From assembly GCA_946415315.1 (NCBI GenBank), contig CAMKRZ010000023.1:1-52853 (forward strand): a DNA stretch of 52,853 nt, written 5' to 3'. The notes below the pieces were generated by a model that was given only the letters and a program-made list of their open reading frames with translations, searched no databases and was not told where the DNA came from. Shown piece by piece: positions 16,291-24,526 of this stretch (positions are counted from its first letter, which is position 1; each line of letters starts with the position of its first letter). The DNA is from an uncultured Lachnoclostridium sp. GTDB taxonomy: Bacteria; Bacillota; Clostridia; Lachnospirales; Lachnospiraceae. The position numbers and the translations under genes are program-made.

Positions 16291-16728
16291 ATGACACAAG
16301 GAATCGCACATGCGGCATTCAATGTCGGAGACATGGAGAGAACGATCGCGTTTTACGAGGAGACGCTCGGATTCCGGCGAGCGTTCGACATTCCCAGACC
16401 GGAGAACGGCGAGCCGTGGATCGTCTATCTGTACGGCGGTGGAGGGCAGTTCATCGAGCTGTTCTACGGCGCGACGAAGGAAAATCCCTACCGGGACGAG
16501 AACATCGGTTTCTTCCACATCTGTGTCGCAGTGGAGGATATTCACGAGGCGTGGCGGAAAATCGTGGAGACCGGGGCGCCGCAGGATGATGCACCGAAGC
16601 AGGGAGCGGATTTCAACTGGCAGTGCTGGACGCACGATCCGGACGGCATCAAGATCGAGCTGATGCAGCTCGACGAGAAGAGCCCGCAGATGAAGTTCAT
16701 CCGCGAGGCGGAAGCGTCGATGAAGTAG
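16291..16728 (+). CDS. VOC superfamily (glyoxalase/dioxygenase-like) protein
   Basis: 145 residues with two beta-alpha-beta-beta-beta modules. Metal-site candidates in the usual places are H7 (GIAHAAFNV), the Glu of QFIELFYG, the His of GFFHICVAVEDIHEAW and the Glu of GIKIELMQ, which together would make an octahedral metal centre. MERTIAFYEETLGFRR is the typical substrate-side helix. The family covers glyoxalase I, dioxygenases and antibiotic-resistance proteins; the reaction here is undetermined, though the four-ligand set favours a lyase/isomerase. The ATG at 16291 follows AAGGAGGA at 16276-16283. The open frame back to 16114 has no ribosome-binding site and crosses the promoter. Confidence 0.85.
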   Translation: MTQGIAHAAFNVGDMERTIAFYEETLGFRRAFDIPRPENGEPWIVYLYGGGGQFIELFYGATKENPYRDENIGFFHICVAVEDIHEAWRKIVETGAPQDDAPKQGADFNWQCWTHDPDGIKIELMQLDEKSPQMKFIREAEASMK

Positions 16729-17153
16729 TATTTTTCGAAAAACGAATTCTTATTGAAACGGACGGGAGTCCGGCAAAATCTCCGAAGTCAGACAGAGTAC
16801 GGCTTTGGCGGATGTTGCCGGGCTCCTTTTGCCATTTTGCGTAATGATAACGCCTGCATACCGTGTCCGGACCGGCCGTGAGGCGAACATGACCGGGCGT
16901 GAACAGTCTGATGACGGACATTCGCATTTTTCCGGGGTGTGTGGTATAATACACGAAGACGGGCGCGGACCGGAGAGACAGCCGGAACCGAAAGAACCGA
17001 TATATTAACCAAACATTAATCTTTCTCCCCTTTTTATTTAAGCTTCGGGCGGTATGATGAGCTCGTAATCAAGAGAGCGCGCTTGTGTGGCGCGGAGAAA
17101 TAAAACATCATATCGAACAAATCGAAAGCCAAAAAGGCGGAAAGGTGATCAAC
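16729..17153. other. 425-bp intergenic region before the DUF4342 gene
   Basis: I see no gene. A clear TATAAT lies at 16945-16950 inside GTGTGGTATAATACAC, with a weak TTCGCA 18 bp upstream. A second possible -10, TATGAT, lies at about 17053. Several short GC-rich dyads (for example CGGAC/GTCCG near 16760) are present, but none is followed by a T-run. Confidence 0.4.
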
Positions 17154-17777
17154 ATGGAAAGAACAGAAAAGATTCAGAAGCTTTGCCTGAAAATGAATGT
17201 GAGCGAGAAGGAGGCGGACGACGCCCTTCGCGCATGCGGCGACGACATCCTCGATGCGGCGCTGTACCTCGAGGCACTCGGACGCGTGAGAATGCCGAGC
17301 GGCGGTTTCTACGCGGAGACGCCCGGTCCTGAGAGAAACGCGCAGTCGCAGAACACGAGACATGCGAGTGAGACGTTCGGTGAGGCGGTTCGCCGCTTCG
17401 GTCGCTGGACGCTCGGAGTGATCAAGAAGGGCATGAACAACTACATCGAAGTTCGCAAGAACAGCGAGACAACCTTCCGGGTTCCGCTGACGATCTTCGT
17501 GATCGCGCTCTTCACACCGGCGCTTCCGGTGATCATCGCACTCCTTGTGATCGGACTCTTCTTCGACTACAGCTACCATTTTACGGGTCCGGATCTGAAG
17601 GACAACAACCTCGGCAATGCGGCAGCGAAGGGTTGCTACGACGTAGCGCATGACATCAAGAGAAGCTTCGCAAATGAGGGTTGCAACTGCACCGCAGGCG
17701 CAGAGAACGGCAACGGCGCGGCAGGCGCACCCGGCGCTGACGGTTTCGGCGGCAAGGGCGGCGACGGAGAGTTCTGA
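17154..17777 (+). CDS. DUF4342/UBA-like membrane protein
   Basis: 207 residues. The first 45 (EKIQKLCLKMNVSEKEADDA followed by LRACGDDILDAALYLEALG) form the UBA-like helical domain seen in DUF4342 proteins and in the N-terminus of EF-Ts. A linker follows, then one long or two close hydrophobic segments (FRVPLTIFVIALFTPALPVI with ALLVIGLFFDY after it). The tail is Gly/Ala/Asn-rich with two cysteines (CNCTAG, GAPGADGFGGKGGDG). The family function is unknown. The start at 17154 has AAAGGTG upstream; the longer frame to 17085 includes a poorly supported GTG/ATG region. The three-hairpin array follows its stop codon after 51 bp. Confidence 0.75.
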   Translation: MERTEKIQKLCLKMNVSEKEADDALRACGDDILDAALYLEALGRVRMPSGGFYAETPGPERNAQSQNTRHASETFGEAVRRFGRWTLGVIKKGMNNYIEVRKNSETTFRVPLTIFVIALFTPALPVIIALLVIGLFFDYSYHFTGPDLKDNNLGNAAAKGCYDVAHDIKRSFANEGCNCTAGAENGNGAAGAPGADGFGGKGGDGEF

Positions 17778-17828
17778 TGATACAGGGACAATGCAAGGAT
17801 CCCTGAACGTAATATAACGAGGAAAATG

Positions 17829-17963
17829 AGGATGCCCCACGGTGGTGAGCACAGGGCATTCTGCAGAAAAAGACTTTCGGACACCCCACGGTGGTGAGCA
17901 CAGGGTGTCCGGACCGAAGCGAAAAGTATGGGCGCCCCACGGTGGTGAGCACAGGGCGCCTGT
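17829..17963 (+). repeat. Three tandem covarying hairpins with an identical loop
   Basis: Three copies lie at 17829-17862, 17878-17911 and 17928-17963, about 50 nt from centre to centre. Each has the same 16-nt loop CACGGTGGTGAGCACA closed by CCC/GGG. Outside that, the stem sequence changes from copy to copy while pairing is kept: AGGATG/CATTCT (one G-U), CGGACA/TGTCCG (perfect) and ATGGGCG/CGCCTGT (two wobbles). Stems are 9, 9 and 10 bp. Within the loop, GTG and CAC could form an apical stem over GTGAG. No T-run follows any copy. The array lies between the DUF4342 stop and the response-regulator ATG. A simpler hairpin, CAGGGA/TCCCTG, is at 17783-17805. I do not recognise the element. Confidence 0.85.
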
Positions 17964-18016
17964 AACTGATAGATAGAACAAAAACGAAGGAATTTTTTCC
18001 GGAGTATGGAGGTAAC

Positions 18017-18700
18017 ATGGCGACGAAGGTTCTGATCGTGGAGGACGAGGAACAGATTGCGAGATTTGTCGAGCTGGAGCTGCGGCACGAGGGGTACATG
18101 ACCGACAAGGCCGTGGACGGCCGCACCGGGCTGGAGAAGGCGGAGAGCGGGGAGTACGACATCGTGCTTCTTGACATCATGCTGCCGGAGTTGAACGGGC
18201 TGGAGGTGCTCCGGCGTCTCCGCAAGACTTCGGAAGTTCCGGTGATCCTGCTGACGGCACGCGATTCCGTGATGGACAAGGTGTCCGGACTGGATCTCGG
18301 GGCGGACGATTACGTGACGAAGCCATTTGCCATAGAGGAACTGCTGGCACGCATCCGCGTGGCGCTGAAGAAGAAGGGCTCGCAGGCCAAGGACGAGGGC
18401 GGCAAGCTCACGTGGCACGAGCTCATGGTCGATCCTGCCGCGTACTCGGTGACGTACGGCGGCGCCCCGATCGAACTGTCGAAGCGGGAGTTTGATTTGC
18501 TGGCGCTGCTGCTCACGAACCGCAACATCGTGCTCGGACGCGATACGTTGCTGCAGAAGGTGTGCGGCTACGACTATGTCGGCGAGACCAACGTCATCGA
18601 CGTATACATCCGTTACCTTCGCTCGAAGATCGACGAGCGCTTCGGGGTTCACATGATCCAGACCGTGCGCGGCGTCGGATATGTGATCAAGGATGAGTGA
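18017..18700 (+). CDS. OmpR/PhoB-family response regulator
   Basis: 227 residues. The receiver domain (1-115) has the acidic pocket D10/E11, phospho-acceptor D53 (LLDIMLPE), T80 and K102 (TKPF). The C-terminal winged helix (about 128-227) has ELSKREFDLLALLLTNRNIV, NVIDVYIRYLRSKID and the wing QTVRGVGYVI. TGGAGGT at 18007-18013 sets the start. The cognate kinase gene begins 92 bp downstream. I found no convincing promoter directly upstream; the preceding 240 bp are taken up by the hairpin array, which may lie in this gene's 5' leader. The target genes are not evident from the sequence. Confidence 0.95.
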   Translation: MATKVLIVEDEEQIARFVELELRHEGYMTDKAVDGRTGLEKAESGEYDIVLLDIMLPELNGLEVLRRLRKTSEVPVILLTARDSVMDKVSGLDLGADDYVTKPFAIEELLARIRVALKKKGSQAKDEGGKLTWHELMVDPAAYSVTYGGAPIELSKREFDLLALLLTNRNIVLGRDTLLQKVCGYDYVGETNVIDVYIRYLRSKIDERFGVHMIQTVRGVGYVIKDE

Positions 18701-18792
18701 CAACCGCGGAAAATGAACGGCGGAAGCCGGATTGAGGGAGAAACAACGCGGAAAGGACGGCATAAAAAGTCGTCGAAAGTAAGAGGAACAAC

Positions 18793-20361
18793 ATGGGAAG
18801 AAAGAATAAAACGGCCTCGCCCGGACCGGCGGTATGGACGGGAGAGAGACTGTTAAACCAGCCGTCCGGCGTCTGGATGGACGACGTGCCGGCAAGCCGT
18901 CCGCCGGTCTGGACAGGGGAGACACAGCCTGCCATGGCACCTGCGGGAAACGTTCCTGCGGGATGGCGGGGACAGCCGGCGATGGGCTATGCCGACGGGA
19001 ACGCGCCGATGAATGTGCCTCCGCAGAATTACGGCGGCAACACGCCGATGAACGTACCGCCGGCGAATCTGTCGAAGGCGGCGAAGGAGCCGAAGAAAAG
19101 GGCGGGGTCCATCGCGGGCAAACTGCACCGCATGGTGATCCGGCGCATGTTTTTCGGATATTTCTGGCTGAATCTGATCCTGATCGCGACAACGTGCTTC
19201 TCGTACGTCTCGTATGCGGCGAAGAAGGCGGGAGTCAGTCTGAGCCGGATCAAGGATGTTGCATTTTCCGGAACGTACGAGGATCTGATCGTCACAATCC
19301 GGACACGGGACGGTCTCCTGACGATGACGCCCGGGGCGGCATTCCCGGCGGCGGTGCAGGTTTTGTGTGTGCTGGCGGGATTTGAACTTCTCTCGGTGCT
19401 GCGCGTGATCTGCTTTGACCGGTTCCCGATCCGGAGACGCCTGAAGCCTCTCCGCCAGATGGCGGAAGCCGCGCAGAGCATCAGCGATGCGCAGTGGAAC
19501 GAGGAGAAACTGCAGAACCTGACGTACGCGATCAGCCATGTCGACGCGGAGTCGCCGTCGGATCACGTCCGCACGAACGACCGCGAGCTGACCGGCATCG
19601 AGAAGGCGCTCAACGACCTGATCGACCGCATGCGCGACGCCGCGCGACAGCAGACGCGCTTCGTGAGCGATGCCTCGCATGAACTCCGGACACCGATCGC
19701 GGTGATCAAGGGGTACGCAGATATGCTTGACCGCTGGGGCAAGGAGGACAAGAGCATCCTCGAGGAGGCGATCTCCGCCATCCGCAGCGAGTCCGACCAT
19801 ATGAATACGCTGGTGGAACAGTTGCTGTTCCTCGCCCGTGGTGATGCGGGGCGCCAGCAGCTGACATTACAGCAGACTTCGCTGACCGCGATCATGAAGG
19901 AAGTCTACGAGGAATCCGTGATGATCGACAAGAATCACACGTACGAGTTCCGCCAGGACGGCGAAGGCGACGTCATTTGCTACGGCGACGCGGCTATGCT
20001 CAAGCAATCCATCCGTATTCTGGTGGACAACGCCGCCAAATACACGACCGTCGGCGACACGATCACGCTTCGCGTCGGCATCAACCGGGAATTCCGGCCG
20101 TTCTACTCGGTGCAGGACAACGGTGTCGGCATGAGCTCACACGATGTGGAGCACATTTTCGAGCGCTTCTACCGCTCGGATACCGCGCGTAACTCGAAGA
20201 CCGGCGGCACCGGTCTCGGTCTCTCGATCGCCAAATGGATCATCAACCGCCACCACGGCACCATCATGGTGCAGAGCCGTCCGGAGATCGGAACGCGCTT
20301 TACCATTTTCCTGCATACACAGGAAGCATCGTACAACGACGCGGTGGTGATCGGGGCGTAA
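18793..20361 (+). CDS. Sensor histidine kinase with long Pro-rich N-terminal arm
   Basis: 522 residues. Residues 1-115 are an unusual cytoplasmic arm rich in Pro, Gly, Asn and Trp, with internal repeats (PAVWTGE/PPVWTGE and TPMNVPPANL-like units). Two membrane segments follow (about 118-141 and 183-208), enclosing a short 40-residue extracytoplasmic loop, then a HAMP-like linker. HisKA has H296 in SDASHELRTPIAVIKGY. The ATPase domain has the N-box (SIRILVDNAAKYT), DNGVGM and GTGLGLSIAK. The small outer loop suggests that it senses membrane state or a partner protein rather than a ligand. AAGAGGA precedes the ATG. It pairs with the response regulator upstream. Confidence 0.93.
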   Translation: MGRKNKTASPGPAVWTGERLLNQPSGVWMDDVPASRPPVWTGETQPAMAPAGNVPAGWRGQPAMGYADGNAPMNVPPQNYGGNTPMNVPPANLSKAAKEPKKRAGSIAGKLHRMVIRRMFFGYFWLNLILIATTCFSYVSYAAKKAGVSLSRIKDVAFSGTYEDLIVTIRTRDGLLTMTPGAAFPAAVQVLCVLAGFELLSVLRVICFDRFPIRRRLKPLRQMAEAAQSISDAQWNEEKLQNLTYAISHVDAESPSDHVRTNDRELTGIEKALNDLIDRMRDAARQQTRFVSDASHELRTPIAVIKGYADMLDRWGKEDKSILEEAISAIRSESDHMNTLVEQLLFLARGDAGRQQLTLQQTSLTAIMKEVYEESVMIDKNHTYEFRQDGEGDVICYGDAAMLKQSIRILVDNAAKYTTVGDTITLRVGINREFRPFYSVQDNGVGMSSHDVEHIFERFYRSDTARNSKTGGTGLGLSIAKWIINRHHGTIMVQSRPEIGTRFTIFLHTQEASYNDAVVIGA

Positions 20362-20403
20362 ACCTGCGAAACAGGTCGGACAACGGAATATTGACTTACG
20401 GGT

Positions 20404-20431
20404 CGCCGGACAGATCGTCCGGCGGCCTTTT
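20404..20431 (+). terminator. Terminator of the two-component operon
   Basis: An 8-bp GC stem (CGCCGGAC/GTCCGGCG, 20404-20411 with 20417-20424) with an AGATC loop, then GCCTTTT. Confidence 0.8.
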
Positions 20432-20594
20432 CCGCGGAATGGCTTTCGGCAGACGCCTGTTAAGCGAAGGTTAAATTTTCTTTAAATTTCTGGCATATCA
20501 CATTATTTATTGTCTGCTTTTTGGGGCATATTGTAAGAATACCATACATTTTTCTGCAAAAATTGTTCTTGCGACGGAAAATGAGCCGCAAATA

Positions 20595-20623
20595 TTTATT
20601 TTTTTTTCCGAGTATGGTATACT
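20595..20623 (+). promoter_or_regulatory. Possible promoter of the opp-type operon
   Basis: TATACT at 20618-20623 with a poor TTTATT 17 bp upstream. The T-rich tract at 20597-20608 and the CGGAAAATGA word at 20575 lie just upstream. The -35 box is weak, so an activator may be needed. Confidence 0.4.
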
Positions 20624-20674
20624 GTCGGCAGTTTCTTAGCATTTTGCTGGAGAACAATATAGGAGGTAAAAGAT

Positions 20675-23335
20675 ATGAGCTATAAGAAAGTAATAGCGCT
20701 TATCCTTACTGTGGCCATGGTTCTTTCACTTGCGGCCTGCGGTAAGGAGAACACCACGCCTACTGCTTCTACTCCGACTCCGACTGCAGGAGCGCAGACG
20801 ACGCCCGGTGGCGATGAGACACCTACGCCTACGCCCACGCAGGTTCCGGCTGAGGGAGTTGACCTCTCCCTTGTGAAGGAAGCAGACGGTACGATTTTTG
20901 CAGGTTCCGTGAAGACGGCAAAGCAGTCGGCCGGCGGTGGTGAAGTCGGATACGACATTTATGCAGGTGAGGCCGGCAAGGACTACACCGATGAGAAGTA
21001 CTATACCTACAACGATTATATCGCTGACACGAGTACCCTGAACTGGGATGCCCTGAACTGGGAGACATCCGATGACTCGACGATGCTCAGCTATATGTCT
21101 TCGGGTTACTATGACTTCAAACTGAATTCCAAGAAGGACGGCTGGAGTGTTGTCTGCGAGCTCGCAGAAGCTCTTCCGGTTGATGTTACGAAGGACTATG
21201 TCGGCAAGTACGGCATCAAGGACGGCGAGACCGCAAAGGCATGGAAGATCAAGCTTCGCAGCGATCTCAAGTGGGATGACGGCACTCCGATCAATGCGGA
21301 TACGTTTATTTACTCCGCTAAGGAACTCCTTGATCCCGTTATGCTGAACCGCCGTGCAGACTCTCTGTATGCAGGCGACTTCGCAATCTACAATGCAAAG
21401 AATTATCTGTACTCCGGCAAGGCATCCTGGGATCCGCTCTGCCCGGGCAAGACACCGAAGTATACGCTTGACCAGCTTGTCAAGGGTGACGACGGCGTTT
21501 ACACGACTCCGGACGGCAACAAGCTTGCGTTTGGTCTGAAGACCGCTTACGACTGGAACAGCGGCTACACCTGGGCAGACCTTGTCGAGATGGGGTATGT
21601 TCCGGCAGCTATCTGGGCAGCTATTTCCACATTGGCAGGTGCGGACGGATTTATCCCGGTAACGGATGAGTCGATGGCAGCTCTTTACACATTCACCGGA
21701 AGCGATGACTGGGGCAATGAGGCTCAGACCGATCTTGTCCAGTACATGAGCTATCTGACGCAGAACGGAATTACGACGTGGGACGAGGTCGGTTTCTTCA
21801 AGACCGGCGATTATGAGATCGTTATGGTAACAATCAATCCTACGGCTGATCCGAACTACTATGTTCCTTACAACCTTTCCTCCGCTTACCTGGTAAAGCC
21901 TGATCTCTGGGAGGCATGCAAGAAGTTCTTCAATTCCGAGAAGAAGGAAGTTCCCAAGGACAGCGATGATATCGTATCTGTGACCACGACCTACGGTACG
22001 AGCGTTGAGACGTCTGCAAGCTTCGGCCCTTACAAGATGACATTCTTCCAGGCTGACAAGCAGATCACGTTCGAGCGCAACGATCAGTGGTACGGCTATT
22101 CGGATGGCAACCACAAGGGTCAGTATCAGACTGATAAGATTTCCATCCAGGTTCTCAGCAAGCATGAGACCCAGCTCCTCGCCTTCCTCAACGGTGAGGT
22201 TGACGGTGTCGGTCTGCAGAGTGATGACATGAAGTCTTACGGTACAAGCCCGTATATCCGTTACACTCCTCAGTCCTATACCACGAAGCTTACGTTCAAC
22301 ACGGATCCTGAGTCCCTCAAGACGAGAGGAACGCAGATCCTTGCCAATGAGAATTTCCGCCATGCATATTCGCTGGCTCTGGACCGTGCGAAGTTTGCAT
22401 CGTCCTACACTTCCGCAGGAACCGCAGGTTTCGGTCTCCTGAACAAGATGTACATCTATGATCCGTTCTCCGGTGCTTCGTACCGTGATACGGAAGGCGC
22501 TATGGGCGCTCTGGTAGGTCTCTACGGCCTGAAGTTCGGCGGCGAAGAGGAGTACGGTGACCTTGAGGAAGCGTACGATGCTATCACCGGTTACAACATC
22601 AATGAGGCTCGTGAGTACATGAAGAAGGCGTATGACGAGTGCATTGCAGACAAGTCGTACGACGGAAGCTCGAATGTTGAGATCGAGATGCTTGTATATC
22701 AGGCAGATGACATCTATGTTCAGATGTTCAACTTCCTGAACGATGCGCTGAAGGAAGCCTGCAAGGGTACCGGATTCGAGGGTAAGGTTTCTCTGAAGAT
22801 GACGGTCGACAGCGACTACTACAACACGATGTACTCCGGCAATACGGATATGATCTTCTCCACCTGGGGCGGCGCTGCTTCGTCTCCTTATACAATCCTG
22901 TATGAGTGCTACTGCGACGATCCTACCGGTAACGGACAGCAGATGGAGTACGGCTACGATACCTCGAAGGTTATGGTTAAGATCAATGTCGACGGCGTTG
23001 ACTATGTTGAGTCTCTTCAGAAGTGGGCTCTCTGGGCTGACAACTCCGATCCTGACTGTGTGATCAAGGCAGCTGACGGCACTGCGCTTGCAGCATTCTC
23101 AGATTATGATGCGATGACGAAGGCTAACATTTACGGTATGCTTGAGAAGACGTACCTCGGATCCTTCGTAACGATCCCGATGTACTATCGTAACTCGGCT
23201 TCGCTCGTTTCCCAGAAGGGTGACTATCCGGTTACCCAGTATATCGACCTGATCAACTTCGGCGGTCTTGCATACTATACCTACAAGTATACAGACGAGG
23301 AGTGGGCGTCGGTTAAGGATAATCTGAAGTATTGA
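20675..23335 (+). CDS. Oligopeptide-type ABC substrate-binding lipoprotein
   Basis: 886 residues, well above the usual 530-600 of OppA-like proteins. A lipoprotein signal peptide ends in LSLAAC (C22 lipidated), followed by a Thr/Pro linker (about 28-60) as a spacer from the membrane. The family-5 solute-binding fold is seen in AKAWKIKLRSDLKWDDGTPI, SFGPYKMTFFQADKQITFER and the closing lobe near NFRHAYSLALDRAKF. It captures peptides or similar ligands outside the cell for the permease encoded downstream. Codon use is strongly biased, as in abundant proteins. AGGAGGT lies about 7 nt before the ATG. Two stable hairpins separate it from the permease genes, which would let it be made in excess. 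Confidence 0.92.
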   Translation: MSYKKVIALILTVAMVLSLAACGKENTTPTASTPTPTAGAQTTPGGDETPTPTPTQVPAEGVDLSLVKEADGTIFAGSVKTAKQSAGGGEVGYDIYAGEAGKDYTDEKYYTYNDYIADTSTLNWDALNWETSDDSTMLSYMSSGYYDFKLNSKKDGWSVVCELAEALPVDVTKDYVGKYGIKDGETAKAWKIKLRSDLKWDDGTPINADTFIYSAKELLDPVMLNRRADSLYAGDFAIYNAKNYLYSGKASWDPLCPGKTPKYTLDQLVKGDDGVYTTPDGNKLAFGLKTAYDWNSGYTWADLVEMGYVPAAIWAAISTLAGADGFIPVTDESMAALYTFTGSDDWGNEAQTDLVQYMSYLTQNGITTWDEVGFFKTGDYEIVMVTINPTADPNYYVPYNLSSAYLVKPDLWEACKKFFNSEKKEVPKDSDDIVSVTTTYGTSVETSASFGPYKMTFFQADKQITFERNDQWYGYSDGNHKGQYQTDKISIQVLSKHETQLLAFLNGEVDGVGLQSDDMKSYGTSPYIRYTPQSYTTKLTFNTDPESLKTRGTQILANENFRHAYSLALDRAKFASSYTSAGTAGFGLLNKMYIYDPFSGASYRDTEGAMGALVGLYGLKFGGEEEYGDLEEAYDAITGYNINEAREYMKKAYDECIADKSYDGSSNVEIEMLVYQADDIYVQMFNFLNDALKEACKGTGFEGKVSLKMTVDSDYYNTMYSGNTDMIFSTWGGAASSPYTILYECYCDDPTGNGQQMEYGYDTSKVMVKINVDGVDYVESLQKWALWADNSDPDCVIKAADGTALAAFSDYDAMTKANIYGMLEKTYLGSFVTIPMYYRNSASLVSQKGDYPVTQYIDLINFGGLAYYTYKYTDEEWASVKDNLKY

Positions 23336-23353
23336 TGAGTGACAAACCATGAA

Positions 23354-23380
23354 CAGTGTCACCGCGCTGCGGTGATACTG
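23354..23380 (+). terminator. Intercistronic hairpin after the binding-protein gene
   Basis: A 12-bp stem (23354-23365 with 23369-23380, one G-U) and a GCT loop, 18 bp after the stop. There is no T-run, so it probably protects the upstream mRNA rather than terminating. Confidence 0.55.
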
Positions 23381-23471
23381 TGTGACAAATGACAGCACAG
23401 CCCAGGTCGCGCGCATTAACCTATGCGGGCAGACGGGAGAAACTGTTGTCAGATTATGTTCTCGGATAATG

Positions 23472-23506
23472 CACAATCACGGGCAGCCGCCCGTGATTGT
23501 GTGTTT
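23472..23506 (+). terminator. Partial terminator/stabiliser before the permease genes
   Basis: A perfect 13-bp stem (CACAATCACGGGC, 23472-23484, with 23489-23501) and an AGCC loop, followed by TGTTT. Some read-through is expected, because the transporter genes follow at once. Confidence 0.7.
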
Positions 23507-23538
23507 CCATGAAAAACCACCGGAAGGAAACCAACGGT

Positions 23539-24525
23539 ATGCTGAAGTATGTATTAAAGCGTATTGCACTGATGTTTGTGGTTTTTTTCATCATCGCAAC
23601 CATGTGCTTTGTGTTGATCAAGCTGCTTCCCGTTCCCACGATTAAAGTGCAGGGACGAGACGCCAACCTTGTTCTTCAGAAGCGCGAGCAGATGGGATAC
23701 AACAAACCGATCATGACGCAGTACGCCATCTATTGGAAAAATATCTTCAATTTCAAAAAGTCCGACGGCAGTTTCGGCTGGTCTCCGGACTTCGGTCTCG
23801 GCGAGCAGATGTATATCAGCCAGCCTGTTTTTGATGTTCTCAAGGAGAAACTTCCGTATACGATCGTGGTCAATCTCTACTCGATCCTGATCGCCATTCC
23901 GTTAGGTCTTCTATTGGGAATCTATGCTGCATTGAGGAAGAATAAATGGCAGGATCATGTGGTTTCCACGGCGGTCATGCTGGTCGTTTCCGTGCCGAGT
24001 TATGTGTATGCTTTCCTCGTGCAGTATTTCCTGTGCTATAAGTTCGGATGGTTTTCTTTGACGGTTGCTTCCAGGGAGACGGCCAATTTCTTTAGTTGGA
24101 CGATGTTCAAGTCCATGTTCCCGGCAATTCTCTCCCTGTCGTTCGGTACGATCGCTTACCTGTGTCGTTTTTCGCGTGCCGAACTTTCGGAAGTGTTAAC
24201 CGGCGATTACCTGTTGCTTGCGCGTACCAAGGGACTGACGAAGACCCAGGCTATCACGCGGCATGCGATGCGTAACGCCATGGTGCCGATCCTGCCGATG
24301 ATCCTCGGCGAGTTTATCGGCATCCTCAGCGGATCCCTGATCATTGAGGGTATATTCTCCATTCCGGGAATCGGCAAGTTGCTGATCACCTCTATCGAAT
24401 TGCGAGATTATAACTTCTTCATGTCGCTGACATTTTTCTATACGTTGATCGGACTGGCGGGAACGCTTGTAACCGATCTCAGCTACGGATTTATCGATCC
24501 GAGAATTAAGATGGGGGCAAAGTGA
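23539..24525 (+). CDS. OppB-like ABC permease
   Basis: 328 residues with about six membrane segments and the DppB/OppB signature. The N-terminal segment is MLKYVLKRIALM followed by a hydrophobic stretch, then the outer loop. The EAA-type cytoplasmic loop is DYLLLARTKGLTKTQAITRH, where the ATPases dock, and GSLIIEGIFSIPGIGKLL follows. The ATG at 23539 has GGAAGGA at 23522-23528; the frame back to 23497 runs into the terminator hairpin. It ends two bases before the second permease gene. Confidence 0.92.
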   Translation: MLKYVLKRIALMFVVFFIIATMCFVLIKLLPVPTIKVQGRDANLVLQKREQMGYNKPIMTQYAIYWKNIFNFKKSDGSFGWSPDFGLGEQMYISQPVFDVLKEKLPYTIVVNLYSILIAIPLGLLLGIYAALRKNKWQDHVVSTAVMLVVSVPSYVYAFLVQYFLCYKFGWFSLTVASRETANFFSWTMFKSMFPAILSLSFGTIAYLCRFSRAELSEVLTGDYLLLARTKGLTKTQAITRHAMRNAMVPILPMILGEFIGILSGSLIIEGIFSIPGIGKLLITSIELRDYNFFMSLTFFYTLIGLAGTLVTDLSYGFIDPRIKMGAK

Positions 24526-24526
24526 T

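Noticed and set aside
17835-17956. Three 22-bp identical repeats with spacers of 27 and 29 bp: a minimal CRISPR array
   Set aside because: Each copy is flanked by its own matching inverted arms, so the 'spacers' pair with each other across the repeat. There are only three copies and no cas gene in the window.
20726-22363. Long open frame antisense to the substrate-binding protein (and similar ones opposite other GC-rich genes)
   Set aside because: Composition shadow of the real gene, without a start site or family motifs.
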